Assembly: GCF_029690045.1 (NCBI RefSeq)
Contig: NZ_CP121464.1
Coordinates: forward strand, 434,001 to 498,000
DNA from: Janthinobacterium rivuli
GTDB taxonomy: Bacteria; Pseudomonadota; Gammaproteobacteria; Burkholderiales; Burkholderiaceae_D
Length of the DNA: 64,000 nucleotides
Reading direction: 5' to 3'
Shown here: piece after piece, positions 8,619 to 18,990 of the stretch
Numbering within the stretch: the stretch's first letter is position 1
Layout: each line of letters opens with the position of its first letter
Notes under the pieces: generated by a model
Seen by the model: only the letters and a program-made list of their open reading frames with translations
Told to the model about the DNA's origin: nothing
Databases searched by the model: none
Made by a program: the position numbers and the translations under genes

Positions 8619-10653
8619 AATCTCCAGCCGCGCCGCAGCGCTGCGGGCTCGCCTCGAGGGTACTGCCGTCGACCATGCGCGTTTCACGGGGCCGCCCGTC
8701 GATTTCAACGACTGGACACCTGAAGAACTGGGCGCCGTCTGGGGGGCGCTGCACCGCGCGGCGCGCTTCGGCCATGATGATGTCGCGCGGTTTAATCTGG
8801 CGCACACGCTGCTGGAACAGGTGACTGAGGCCGGACTGGCGCCGTTGCTGGCCGGCGCCATGTTCCTCGACGCGCTCGACGCGGCCGCTGATTACAACCG
8901 GGAGTGGGAGTATGTCATCGGCTGCCTGGCCTGCCTGCAGGGCGAGGCACCGGCAGGCACGGCGGCGCAGGCGCGGCGAATTCTCGGCGAAACCTCGGGC
9001 TGGGTCGAGCGGCCCTACCAGGCCTGGCTGCTGGCGCACCTTGCCGGCGGCGACGCCCCTGCGCAATTCGCGCAGCTGATGGAGGAGCGCCACGCCCGTT
9101 ATCCGATGCCACTGACCTTGCAGGAATTGGCACTGCTGCCGCAGCTGGCGCAAGCGTCCCTGCTGGCGCTGGCCGGCTCGCCCCATAGCAGCTTCTGGAA
9201 CCGCAACAGTATCGGCGAGGCGGATCCCGCCGCCGTGCTGGCCGACGATGCGGCGTATGCCGCTTTTGCGCGCACGATACTGGAACAGGCGGCGCGTCAT
9301 ATCGCCGCCATCCACGACGGCAGCGTGCCGTATGCGGCCGATGCCGCCTTTGCCACGGCAGATTCTCCCGTGCTGGCGCGCGCCGCGCGGGTCGCCGCCT
9401 ACCGCGATGATGCATGGTTCCGTCCCGTGATCGCCGTCTTGCTGCCTTTGGCCTGCGTGGCGCCCGGTGCGGCAAAAAGCGCGCCGTCGCAGTCGCTGGC
9501 GATGGCATTGGGCCATGCGGTGGAAACCATCCCCACGCCGGAAAGCTTGCTGGCCCTGCGCACGGCGCTGGCGCAGGTGCGCCATGCGGGCATCCGCAAG
9601 AAGCTGGAACGCAATCTGAAACCGGCCGAACGGGCGCTGGCCGAACGGCCCGATATCGCCTGGAGGATCGGCATGCCCGGCCCCATGGGCAAGCGGCGCC
9701 AGGCCATGCTGGCGCGCCGCCTGGAAGCGGGCTACGCCAGCGAAGTGTGGTTTGGCCTGGACCAATGGCGCGCCTTGCGCGACGATGCCGATATCGAGAC
9801 GGTGGCGCGCGCGCTGGTCTGGCGCACGGGCGATGGGCTGGCCTTCATGCTCGACGGGAAGGGCGCCATCGATGCGCAGGGGCAACCAGTGGTATTGCCT
9901 GAGCAAGGCGACATCGGCCTGTGGCATCCCCTGCACGGCAGCGGGGAGCAGCGCGCCGCCTGGCAGGCGCTGCTCGCGCGGCGGCGCGTGCGCCAGCCGC
10001 TACGCCAGGTGTATCGTGAAATATATGCACCGCCCGGCGACGGCGGCGCCCCATTTGCCGGCTACCAGTTGTCGCTGCCTACCTTGCTGGGACTGGCCCG
10101 CCGCGAAGGCTGGCGGCTCGATTACGATGAAGGCTTGTCGCGCCAGTTCGGCGCCTGGCGCGTATTGCTGCGCCTCGGGGGACACGTCTATCCAGGCGCG
10201 GGCGGCGCCTGCACATCCAACGGGCTGGCGCCCGCGCAGATGATGCCGATGGCGCCGGTGGCGTATTCGGAAGCGTGCCGCGCGGTGGACCTGCTGGTCA
10301 GCGCCAGCGCCCTGGCGCTGCTGGAAGAAGAGCACAGCGTGCAGCGCGCAGAGCGCCTGTTTTACCTGGCCAATCTGGCGCCGGGGCCGATGGCGGGCAT
10401 GCGGCGCACGGTGCTGGAACAGGTATTCGCGAACCAGATCGAGGACGGGCGCATGGCGCTCGAAGCGCGCCACCTGATGGTCGGCAGGCATGCGATTCAC
10501 CTGACCACCGGCAGGGTCACGCTGGACGGCGCCGAGGTGGCGAGCGAGGTGGCAGCGAAGGGGAGCAAGCTGGGCGCCGTGCCGTGGCTGCCGCACGATG
10601 AGGCGCTGCTGGAAAAAATCGTCGGCCTCGCCGGCCAGCTGCTCCAGCATTGA
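8605..10653 (+). CDS. DUF4132-like large cytoplasmic protein
   Basis: A 682-residue, mostly helical soluble protein with no signal peptide. The segment QPLRQVYREIYAPPGDGG followed by FAGYQLSLPTLLGLARREGW resembles the DUF4132 domain of the MolR/WGR-associated family. The C-terminus (QIEDGRMALEARHLMVGRHA) matches the end of such proteins. No WGR domain is present. Function is unknown. The ATGATG start overlaps the regulator gene's stop, so it is probably co-transcribed with, and translationally coupled to, the Crp/Fnr gene. The family call rests on motif memory only. Confidence 0.6.
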   Translation: MMQTEISSRAAALRARLEGTAVDHARFTGPPVDFNDWTPEELGAVWGALHRAARFGHDDVARFNLAHTLLEQVTEAGLAPLLAGAMFLDALDAAADYNREWEYVIGCLACLQGEAPAGTAAQARRILGETSGWVERPYQAWLLAHLAGGDAPAQFAQLMEERHARYPMPLTLQELALLPQLAQASLLALAGSPHSSFWNRNSIGEADPAAVLADDAAYAAFARTILEQAARHIAAIHDGSVPYAADAAFATADSPVLARAARVAAYRDDAWFRPVIAVLLPLACVAPGAAKSAPSQSLAMALGHAVETIPTPESLLALRTALAQVRHAGIRKKLERNLKPAERALAERPDIAWRIGMPGPMGKRRQAMLARRLEAGYASEVWFGLDQWRALRDDADIETVARALVWRTGDGLAFMLDGKGAIDAQGQPVVLPEQGDIGLWHPLHGSGEQRAAWQALLARRRVRQPLRQVYREIYAPPGDGGAPFAGYQLSLPTLLGLARREGWRLDYDEGLSRQFGAWRVLLRLGGHVYPGAGGACTSNGLAPAQMMPMAPVAYSEACRAVDLLVSASALALLEEEHSVQRAERLFYLANLAPGPMAGMRRTVLEQVFANQIEDGRMALEARHLMVGRHAIHLTTGRVTLDGAEVASEVAAKGSKLGAVPWLPHDEALLEKIVGLAGQLLQH

Positions 10654-10754
10654 AGACGAGCCGCATCCTGATCCTGGCCTGGCCTGCGTGAGTACTGCAT
10701 TGCCGGCAATCGGAGTATCATGAGCGCTTCCCAGCACAGCACCTTTTCGCCGCC

Positions 10755-12578
10755 ATGCAGACATCCGTTCACAGTAATCCCGCCTCCCGTTTGACCTTGC
10801 TGCGCGCCGCCATGCGCGCGCAGCAGATCGATGCCCTGATCGTGCCATCGGCCGATCCGCACTTGTCCGAGTACCTGCCGGCCCGCTGGCAGGGCCGCGA
10901 ATGGCTGTCGGGCTTTACGGGTTCCGTCGGCACCCTGGTCGTGACGCAGGATGTCGCCGGCGTGTGGACCGATGGCCGTTACTGGGAACAGGCGGAAGAG
11001 GAACTGGCCGGCAGCGGCATCGTCCTGAAAAAAATCCCGTCCGGCGCCAGCGTGCTGTATATCGACTGGCTGGGCGAGACCATGCAGCCGGGGCAGACGG
11101 TGGCCGTCGATGGCGCCGTGCTGGGCCTGGCCAATGCGCGTTTGCTGCAGCAGGCGCTGGGCGCGCAAGTGACTCTGCGCACGGACATCGACGTGCTGCA
11201 AGCCGTGTGGCCCGATCGCCCGGCCATGCCGGCCGCGCCCGTATATGAACATGCGCCCGCGTATCCATCGCTGTCGCGCACGCAGAAATTGGCGGCCCTG
11301 CGCGCCGGCATGGCGGCGCACGACGCCAGCCACCACGTCATTTCCACGCTCGACGATATCGCGTATCTGTTCAACTTGCGCGGCGCCGACGTGCACTACA
11401 ACCCCGTCTTCCTCGCGCACGCGCTGGTGGGACCGGAGCGCGCCACCCTGTTCGTTGCCGACGGCAAGGTGCCGATGGCCCTGCGCGCCACCCTGGAAAG
11501 CGAAGGCGTGGACGTGGCCGCATATGACCGCACGGCGGCCGCCTTGGCCGCCTTGCCGGCCGGCGCCACCTTGCTGCTCGACCCGCGCCGCATCACGTTC
11601 GGCACGCGCCAGGCCGTGGCCGAGGCTGTGCGCGTGGTCGAATCGATCAACCCGACCACTTTGGCCAAGTCGCGCAAGACGGACGGCGAAGCGGCGCACG
11701 TGCGCGCCGCCATGGAGCAGGATGGCGCCGCCCTGTGCGAGTTTTTCAGCTGGCTGGACGCCACCCTGGCCGACCCGCAGCGCGCGCCGCTGACGGAAAT
11801 CGGCGTCGACGAACACCTGACGGCCGCGCGCGCCCGCCGCGCCGGTTTTGTCAGCCCCAGTTTCGGCACCATCGCCGGCTTCAATGCGCATGGCGCCATC
11901 ATGCATTACCACGCGCATGCGGATTCGGCCGCCACCATCGAAGGCGACGGCTTGCTGCTGATCGACTCGGGCGGCCAGTATTGGGGCGGCACCACCGACA
12001 TCACGCGCGTGGTCCCCGTCGGCACGATCACGCCCGAACACCGGCGCGATTTCACCCTGGTCTTGCGCAGCATGATCGCCCTGTCGCGCGCGCAGTTCCC
12101 GCGCGGCGTGAAGTCGCCCATGCTCGACGCCATCGCCCGCGCGCCGCTGTGGGCCGAGGGCATCGATTTCGGTCATGGCACGGGCCACGGCGTGGGCTTT
12201 TTCCTCAACGTCCACGAAGGGCCGCAATCGATTTCCCAGTCCGCCATGCCGGAGCCGCAGACGGCCATGGAACCGGGCATGATCACCTCCATCGAACCGG
12301 GCATCTACCGCCCTGGCCAGTGGGGCATCCGCATCGAGAACCTGGTGCTGAACGTGCCTGCGGAAACGACGCAGTTTGGCGAATTTCTCCGCTTCGAAAC
12401 CCTGACCCTGTGCCCGATCGACACGCGCTGCGTGGAACGGTCGCTGCTGCGCGACGACGAGGCGGCGTGGCTGAACGACTATCACGCCACCGTGCGCGCG
12501 CGCCTGGCGCCGCTGTTGTCCGCGCCGGCCGATGCGCCTGCGCTGGCGTGGCTGGAACAGCGCACGGGAGCCATCTGA
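10755..12578 (+). CDS. Xaa-Pro aminopeptidase (aminopeptidase P, M24B family)
   Basis: A 607-residue cytoplasmic metallopeptidase of the large (about 600-residue, eukaryote-like) aminopeptidase P type. It has an N-terminal creatinase-like domain (SGFTGSVGTLVVT, WTDGRYWEQAEEEL), a middle domain, and a C-terminal pita-bread domain. Metal ligands are visible in LLLIDSGGQYWGGTTDITR (two Asp), GHGTGHGVGFFLNVHEGP (His), ITSIEPGIY (Glu) and GIRIENLV (Glu). It removes N-terminal residues preceding proline. Its stop overlaps the next start as TGATG. Confidence 0.93.
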   Translation: MQTSVHSNPASRLTLLRAAMRAQQIDALIVPSADPHLSEYLPARWQGREWLSGFTGSVGTLVVTQDVAGVWTDGRYWEQAEEELAGSGIVLKKIPSGASVLYIDWLGETMQPGQTVAVDGAVLGLANARLLQQALGAQVTLRTDIDVLQAVWPDRPAMPAAPVYEHAPAYPSLSRTQKLAALRAGMAAHDASHHVISTLDDIAYLFNLRGADVHYNPVFLAHALVGPERATLFVADGKVPMALRATLESEGVDVAAYDRTAAALAALPAGATLLLDPRRITFGTRQAVAEAVRVVESINPTTLAKSRKTDGEAAHVRAAMEQDGAALCEFFSWLDATLADPQRAPLTEIGVDEHLTAARARRAGFVSPSFGTIAGFNAHGAIMHYHAHADSAATIEGDGLLLIDSGGQYWGGTTDITRVVPVGTITPEHRRDFTLVLRSMIALSRAQFPRGVKSPMLDAIARAPLWAEGIDFGHGTGHGVGFFLNVHEGPQSISQSAMPEPQTAMEPGMITSIEPGIYRPGQWGIRIENLVLNVPAETTQFGEFLRFETLTLCPIDTRCVERSLLRDDEAAWLNDYHATVRARLAPLLSAPADAPALAWLEQRTGAI

Positions 12579-12832
12579 TGCGCTCGACCCGCGCCACCTC
12601 CGCCATCGAGCGGCTCAAGGAACGCACCGGCCACCGCCTCTACACGATGGCGCGCACGGGCGATGAACTGTTCTTTCTCACGGAAGGTCCGGGCTTGCCG
12701 CCTTTGTGCCCGCCGCTGGAACTCGATGCGTTTGTCGCCTTCGTCAATGGCCTGGGACCGCAAAAGGCGCGCCGCGTCAGCAAGCTCGACGTGGCGTTTG
12801 AAAAGCAGCTGACCAAAAAGCCCCAGGATTAA
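12578..12832 (+). CDS. Small conserved-looking hypothetical protein
   Basis: An 84-residue soluble protein beginning MRSTRATSAIERLKERTGHRLY, with no signal peptide, membrane segment or recognisable domain. The start overlaps the aminopeptidase P stop (TGATG) and the stop abuts the next start (TAAATG), so it is tightly embedded in an operon, which supports it as a real gene. I do not recognise the family. Its tight coupling to aminopeptidase P and an MgtC-like membrane protein gives no clear functional clue. Confidence 0.65.
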   Translation: MRSTRATSAIERLKERTGHRLYTMARTGDELFFLTEGPGLPPLCPPLELDAFVAFVNGLGPQKARRVSKLDVAFEKQLTKKPQD

Positions 12833-13573
12833 ATGCCGACCATCGACTTCCTGCGTGCCTACTGGTCGCCGGCCGAGCTGGCGACGAATGGCGTGATCCT
12901 GCTGAACCTGCTGGGCGCGCTGCTGCTGGGTTTATTGGTGGGTTACGAGCGTTCGTATCACGGGCGCGCTGCCGGCATGCGCACCTACAGCCTGGTGTGC
13001 ATGGCTTCGGCCGCGCTGACGGTGCTGGGCGGCTATCCCGAGTTCTGGTACGGCGGCCATGGCGCCATCGTCGGCAGCGATCCCACGCGCGTGATCCAGG
13101 GCATCGTCACGGGCGTGGGGTTTCTCGGCGCCGGCGTCATCATGCGCGAGGGTTTCAACATCAGCGGCCTGACGACGGCCGCCTCGATCTGGGCCTCGTC
13201 CGTGATCGGCATCATGGTCGGCATCGGCTTTTATCTGTCGGCCATGGGCCTGGCCTTCCTGTGCGCGATGGCGATGATTTTTCTGTCAAAATTGGAGAAC
13301 TGGCTGCCGTCGCGCCACGCGGTGGCCATCACCATGCGCTTCAAGCAAGGGTTCATTCCCCGTGAGGATGCGCTGCGGCGCATGGCCGCCAAGCGCGGCT
13401 ACGACATCGCCGGCGGCTCGCTGACCATCGGCAGCAACGAAGGCATGCAGGAATGGCGCTTTGTCGCCATCGCGCATGGCAAGAACACGGGCGCCAGCCT
13501 GTCGGCCATGTCGGCCGAACTGGCCGCCTTCGAAGGCATCGCCGGCTTCCAGCTGTCGCATGCCCGCAACTGA
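12833..13573 (+). CDS. MgtC/SapB family inner-membrane protein
   Basis: A 246-residue protein with four to five N-terminal transmembrane helices and a soluble C-terminal domain of about 90 residues. The diagnostic MgtC motifs are LLVGYERSYHGRAAGMRTYSLVCM (residues about 36-60) and GVGFLGAGVIMREGFNISGLTTAASIW. MgtC proteins affect Mg2+ starvation tolerance and F-type ATPase activity in pathogens; many environmental homologues have unknown roles. The ATG immediately follows the previous stop. No Mg2+-responsive leader is evident, which fits its mid-operon position. Confidence 0.9.
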   Translation: MPTIDFLRAYWSPAELATNGVILLNLLGALLLGLLVGYERSYHGRAAGMRTYSLVCMASAALTVLGGYPEFWYGGHGAIVGSDPTRVIQGIVTGVGFLGAGVIMREGFNISGLTTAASIWASSVIGIMVGIGFYLSAMGLAFLCAMAMIFLSKLENWLPSRHAVAITMRFKQGFIPREDALRRMAAKRGYDIAGGSLTIGSNEGMQEWRFVAIAHGKNTGASLSAMSAELAAFEGIAGFQLSHARN

Positions 13574-13584
13574 AAAGGATGGAC

Positions 13585-14166
13585 ATGGATGCACAGGCGC
13601 AAGCGGTACTCGATTTCTGGTTTTTGCCGCCGGATAACCCTGACTACGGCCAGTCGCGCGTGGAATGGTTCCGCAAGGATGACGGCTTCGACGCGCAGAT
13701 ACGCGCGCGTTTTGGCGCGCTGATCGATGCCGCCATCGATGGCGGCTTGCGTGAATGGGATGCGACGCCGCACGGTGCGCTGGCGCGCCTCATCGTGCTC
13801 GATCAGTTCACGCGCAATGTGTACCGCGGCACGCCGCGCGCCTTTGCCGGTGATGCACGGGCGCTGGCGCTGGCCATCGCCTTGACGCAAGCGGCGCAGG
13901 ACCAGCAATTGCCGCCGATGCTGCGCGCTTTTGCCTGCCTGCCGTTCGAACACGCGGAAGACCTGGCCATGCAGGCGCGCGCCGTCGAGCTGTTCCAGTT
14001 GCTGTCGCAGGCGCAGCCCGGTTTTGACGGCATGCTCGACTACGCCGAGCGGCACCAGGAAGTGATCGCCCGCTTTGGCCGTTTCCCGCACCGTAACGCC
14101 ATCCTGGGCCGCGCTTCCACGCCGCAAGAGGTGGAATTTCTGCGCCAGCCGGGATCGAGCTTCTAG
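13585..14166 (+). CDS. DUF924 family protein
   Basis: A 193-residue soluble protein with the DUF924 pattern: VLDFWF at the N-terminus, WF(R)KDDGFD, LIVLDQFTRNVYRGTPRAFA and LPFEHAEDLA. The fold is a TPR-like all-helical domain of unknown function. The start at 13585 is preferred over the ATG 6 nt upstream because AAAAGGA then sits at suitable spacing. It follows mgtC by 11 nt and precedes the DUF2520 gene by 9 nt. Confidence 0.88.
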   Translation: MDAQAQAVLDFWFLPPDNPDYGQSRVEWFRKDDGFDAQIRARFGALIDAAIDGGLREWDATPHGALARLIVLDQFTRNVYRGTPRAFAGDARALALAIALTQAAQDQQLPPMLRAFACLPFEHAEDLAMQARAVELFQLLSQAQPGFDGMLDYAERHQEVIARFGRFPHRNAILGRASTPQEVEFLRQPGSSF

Positions 14167-14175
14167 AAAATCATC

Positions 14176-15003
14176 ATGAACGTCACTTTGAATATCATCG
14201 GCGCCGGCCACGTGGGCCGCGTGCTGGGCCGTCTGTTCGCCGGCGTGGAAGGCGTCGCCGTGCAGGACGTGCTCACGCGCTCGATGGCCTCGGCGCAGGC
14301 GGCCGTCGCTTTCATCGGCGCCGGCACGCCCGTCGACAGCTATGCGGCCTTGCGCCACGCCGACGTCACCCTGCTGGCCGTCTCCGACGACCAGATCGGC
14401 CCGGCCTGCGCGGCGCTGGTGGCCGAAGGACGGCAGGCGGGCGCCATCGTGTTTCACTGCAGCGGCGCGCTGGCCTCGAACGTGCTGCTGGCGGCCACGC
14501 AGGCCGGCGCGTTTGTCGCCAGCGCGCATCCGATCCGCAGCTTTGCCGATCCGGCACAAGTGGCCGCCACCTTTGACGGCACGTTTTGCGGCGTCGAAGG
14601 CGACCCGCTGGCGCTGGCTTTCCTCACGCCGGCCTTGAACGCCATCGGCGCGCGCCCCGTGCCCATCGATCCAGCCGCCAAGACCCTGTATCACGCCGCC
14701 GCCGTGTTTGCCAGCAATTACCTGGTGACGGTGCTCGACGCCGCCTTGCGCGCCTACCAGGCGGCCGGCATTCCCGAGCCGGTGGCGCGCGAACTGGCGC
14801 AGCCCCTGGTGACGGAGGCGGTGGCCAATGTCTTCCGCCTGGGCGCCGCGCCGGCGCTGTCCGGCCCCATCGCGCGCGGCGATTCGGCCACCGTGCAACG
14901 CCAGCAGCTGGCCGTGCAAAGCTGGGATGCCGCCACGGGCGAGCTATACCGGGCGCTGGTGGCGCCCACGCAGGATCTGGCCAGACGCAAGCGCGGGGGA
15001 TGA
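14176..15003 (+). CDS. Rossmann-like and DUF2520 domain protein
   Basis: A 275-residue protein with an N-terminal NAD(P)-binding fold (IIGAGHVGRVLGRLF, residues about 7-21) and a helical C-terminal DUF2520 domain containing KTLYHAAAVFASNYLV and GPIARGD. The arrangement resembles pyrroline-5-carboxylate reductase or ketopantoate reductase relatives, but the substrate is unknown. It ends the run of short-gapped plus-strand genes that starts with aminopeptidase P. Confidence 0.87.
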   Translation: MNVTLNIIGAGHVGRVLGRLFAGVEGVAVQDVLTRSMASAQAAVAFIGAGTPVDSYAALRHADVTLLAVSDDQIGPACAALVAEGRQAGAIVFHCSGALASNVLLAATQAGAFVASAHPIRSFADPAQVAATFDGTFCGVEGDPLALAFLTPALNAIGARPVPIDPAAKTLYHAAAVFASNYLVTVLDAALRAYQAAGIPEPVARELAQPLVTEAVANVFRLGAAPALSGPIARGDSATVQRQQLAVQSWDAATGELYRALVAPTQDLARRKRGG

Positions 15004-15004
15004 C

Positions 15005-15124
15005 TCAGGCGGCGTGCCCGCCGTTGCGGCCTTGCTCCTTGGCCTGGCTGGTGGCCATGAAACCCACCCCCAGGATCAAGGGCAGGACGATGAGCAGGCG
15101 GTACTTGATCGACAGAAGACGCAT
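15005..15124 (-). CDS. Possible 39-residue membrane peptide
   Basis: A small frame, MRLLSIKYRLLIVLPLILG then GVGFMATSQAKEQGRNGGHAA, with a basic N-terminus, one hydrophobic segment and a polar tail. It resembles a small membrane protein and fills the gap after the DUF2520 gene on the opposite strand. There is no convincing ribosome-binding site and it is very short, so it may be fortuitous. Confidence 0.3.
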   Translation of the reverse strand: MRLLSIKYRLLIVLPLILGVGFMATSQAKEQGRNGGHAA

Positions 15125-15389
15125 GCAGACGAGGGGCGGCCGGCGCAAAGGCAATCGTGATGCAAGCCAAAAGCATGCAGCAGGGCGGGTATTGGCGCAA
15201 TGATAACTGGCTTTCTTGATAATTTACGCTGGCGAACGCGACAAGATAACCACGACTTACCAAATAAAAGTGCCGATTTGTCGACAAAGATGCAAATAAG
15301 CAATAAGATTTGTTGAGGGGAATCATTGCGCATCGCCCCTGTCTTGCCGCCCGTTTCAGGCGCGGGACATTACGCGCAGGGAGTGTTGT
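15125..15389. other. Intergenic region, comparatively AT-rich
   Basis: This stretch is distinctly richer in A and T than its surroundings (about 15200-15320) and probably carries the promoter of the gene at 15390. A GGGAG ribosome-binding site lies 6 nt before that ATG. I see no RNA gene, hairpin terminator or repeat in it. Confidence 0.5.
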
Positions 15390-15752
15390 ATGTTATTTTT
15401 AAAGAGTACGTCCGTCAGCAAGGCCCCTGGCATCTACGAGGTCGACATCGCCGCCAAACCACCAGGCAAGACCTTCGGCATTTTCCTCGCCACCGATCCC
15501 GACCAGCCACCATCAGCCTTGCTGGGGCAATTGAAGGTGCTCGGCTTCGAGAACACCTATAGTTCGCCCTACCTGCACAAGGATGGGGGCAAAGTGCTGG
15601 ACCTGCATTTCCAGAAGGATGGCACGGATATCTTCAAAGGCTGGAAAACCGAGGAGTGCACGCACAATCTGGCGGCCATCACGGCGCTGTTCGAGGAGCA
15701 TGGCATCGCTATCGCTCCACGGGTGATGTCGATGGCCGAAGCCTACGCTTAA
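15390..15752 (+). CDS. Hypothetical protein
   Basis: A 120-residue soluble protein starting MLFLKSTSVSKAPGIYEVDIA, with a mix of short beta-strand-like segments and a C-terminal helix ending RVMSMAEAYA. The start has a good GGGAG site at 6 nt. No family is recognised. It is monocistronic in appearance, with an AT-rich upstream region, and converges on the molybdopterin-fold gene 15 nt downstream. Confidence 0.65.
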   Translation: MLFLKSTSVSKAPGIYEVDIAAKPPGKTFGIFLATDPDQPPSALLGQLKVLGFENTYSSPYLHKDGGKVLDLHFQKDGTDIFKGWKTEECTHNLAAITALFEEHGIAIAPRVMSMAEAYA

Positions 15753-15767
15753 TCTGCCTCAACCGCT

Positions 15768-16349
15768 TCAACCCGCCTCCACGCCAATGTGATACAGCGC
15801 CCACGGGCAGCTGGTGTAGCGTTCGGCCAGGGGCAGGGCTGCCACGGCCGCGATGCGGTCCGCATCGTGGATCGCCCATAGCGGCCCCAGGCCGCCCAGC
15901 GCCATCGCCTGCCCGTCCAGGTGGGTGGCGACGATAAAACGCTGCGTGCGCGCCTGCGCCATGGTCAACGCCGCCGCATAGCCATCCACGGCACGCAGCA
16001 CTAGCCGTACGGCATCTTCCTCGGGCGCACCCGCCGCCTTCAAGACATCGACCAGCAACGGCCCGCGCAGGGCATGCGCCTTGCCATCGTATTCCAGGGT
16101 GGGGTGGATGGTGCGCGCCGGCAAATTCGCCAGCGCCGCGAAGTCGAAGGCCCGCGCCCGCTCAAAACTGATCTTTTGCTTGTGCATCATCTGGTCGCGC
16201 ACGGCGTCGAACGGACCCCGGTTCGGCTTGTCGATGCTGCCCGTGATGGTCAGCAAGGCAGGACCACGCAGGCCGGCGGGCGCCGCCCGGGCGATAGCGG
16301 GCCGGGCCGCGCCGGCCATGGCGGCGGCGAGAAACTGGCGTTTGTGCAT
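15768..16349 (-). CDS. Molybdopterin-dependent oxidoreductase-fold exported protein
   Basis: A 193-residue precursor beginning MHKRQFLAAAMAGAARPAIA, a signal with a KR variant of the twin-arginine motif. The body has GPLLVDVLKAAGAPEEDAV, LRAVDGYAAAL and GGLGPLWAIHD, which match the sulfite-oxidase-like molybdopterin-binding domain, as in short YedY-like or predicted pterin-binding proteins. At this size it is a stand-alone domain, probably periplasmic, and may not bind the cofactor catalytically. It is transcribed alone on the minus strand. Confidence 0.75.
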   Translation of the reverse strand: MHKRQFLAAAMAGAARPAIARAAPAGLRGPALLTITGSIDKPNRGPFDAVRDQMMHKQKISFERARAFDFAALANLPARTIHPTLEYDGKAHALRGPLLVDVLKAAGAPEEDAVRLVLRAVDGYAAALTMAQARTQRFIVATHLDGQAMALGGLGPLWAIHDADRIAAVAALPLAERYTSCPWALYHIGVEAG

Positions 16350-16573
16350 GCACTTCTCCTCTGGGCTGAAATCGCTAAAGTTCTTAAGTCTATCTTAAGT
16401 TCGCTCAACGGTGCGCATTTTACGGTTATTGTCAGTTTGGAATGTCGGCTTACATCTTGTCACAGTTCTTACGCAATGGAGAAAGACGTAGCTTTTTTCG
16501 GCTGTTATTGTGTCCTCATCGCACTTCGCTGAACTGCGAATCCAGGCACCATTCACTAATTGAGAGAGAGAAC

Positions 16574-17155
16574 ATGATGAAGAAGAAAATCCTGTTTGCA
16601 ATGATCGCTTCCGTTACCGCATTCACCGGCATGAGCGCCGCCCACGCCGAGGGCGCCTATGTGGGTGCTGGCGTCACGGGCAACCGCTATAACTTCGATA
16701 TTCCTGGCGCCACCAGCGCCGATAATCACAGCGGCTACAAGGCTGGCGCCAAGATCTTCGCCGGTTACGATTTCGATAAAACCTGGGCGGTCGAGGGCGG
16801 CTATGCCGATTTCGGCAGCAAGGATTACAGCTATGTCACCGGCGCCGGCAACGGTTCCGTGAAAAGCGATTCGCACGGTTACTACCTGGCCGGCAAGGCC
16901 ACCATGCCCGTGACCGACAAGGTCGGCGTATTCGGCAAGCTGGGCGTGGCCAAGGTCAAGAACAGCGTGAGCGGCACGGGCCTGTCGACCGGCATCAGCG
17001 GCAACGACAAGACGGGCGTGTACGCTTCCGTTGGCGCCCAGTACGCGATCAACGAGAAAGTCTCGCTGACGGCGGAAGTGGAACACTTCGGCAAGAGCGC
17101 CGACCAGGGCCGCAAGGCTACCGGCCTGGCCCTTGGCGCACGCTACAACTTCTAA
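16574..17155 (+). CDS. Outer-membrane beta-barrel protein (OmpA-like barrel/porin family)
   Basis: A 193-residue precursor with signal peptide MMKKKILFAMIASVTAFTG, cleavage near AHA-E. The mature part alternates polar and hydrophobic residues in about eight strands and ends in the outer-membrane signature GLALGARYNF with terminal Phe. The start has GAGAGAGAG just ahead. No peptidoglycan-binding OmpA C-terminal domain is present. A long upstream gap (16350-16573) and a strong terminator after it show an independent transcript. Its role is likely structural, adhesive or stress-related. Confidence 0.85.
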   Translation: MMKKKILFAMIASVTAFTGMSAAHAEGAYVGAGVTGNRYNFDIPGATSADNHSGYKAGAKIFAGYDFDKTWAVEGGYADFGSKDYSYVTGAGNGSVKSDSHGYYLAGKATMPVTDKVGVFGKLGVAKVKNSVSGTGLSTGISGNDKTGVYASVGAQYAINEKVSLTAEVEHFGKSADQGRKATGLALGARYNF

Positions 17156-17173
17156 TTCACCGGAAGTTTGCTG

Positions 17174-17209
17174 AAAAAAAGGCAGTTACCGCGAGGTAAC
17201 TGCCTTTTT
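17174..17209. terminator. Bidirectional intrinsic terminator
   Basis: A-run, then the stem GGCAGTTACC / GGTAACTGCC around a GCGA loop (17181-17204), then a T-run. It lies between the convergent beta-barrel gene and ettA and can serve both. Confidence 0.92.
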
Positions 17210-17226
17210 GCATGGCCGGACCGAAA

Positions 17227-18897
<1,671 letters not shown>

Positions 18898-18990
18898 TAG
18901 AAATCTCGGGTGATATACAAAGACGGACAGGATACGGTAAACGCCCGCTTCCGGCCAGCGCTGCGCGCAGCCGGGGCGGGTAAAACCGGA

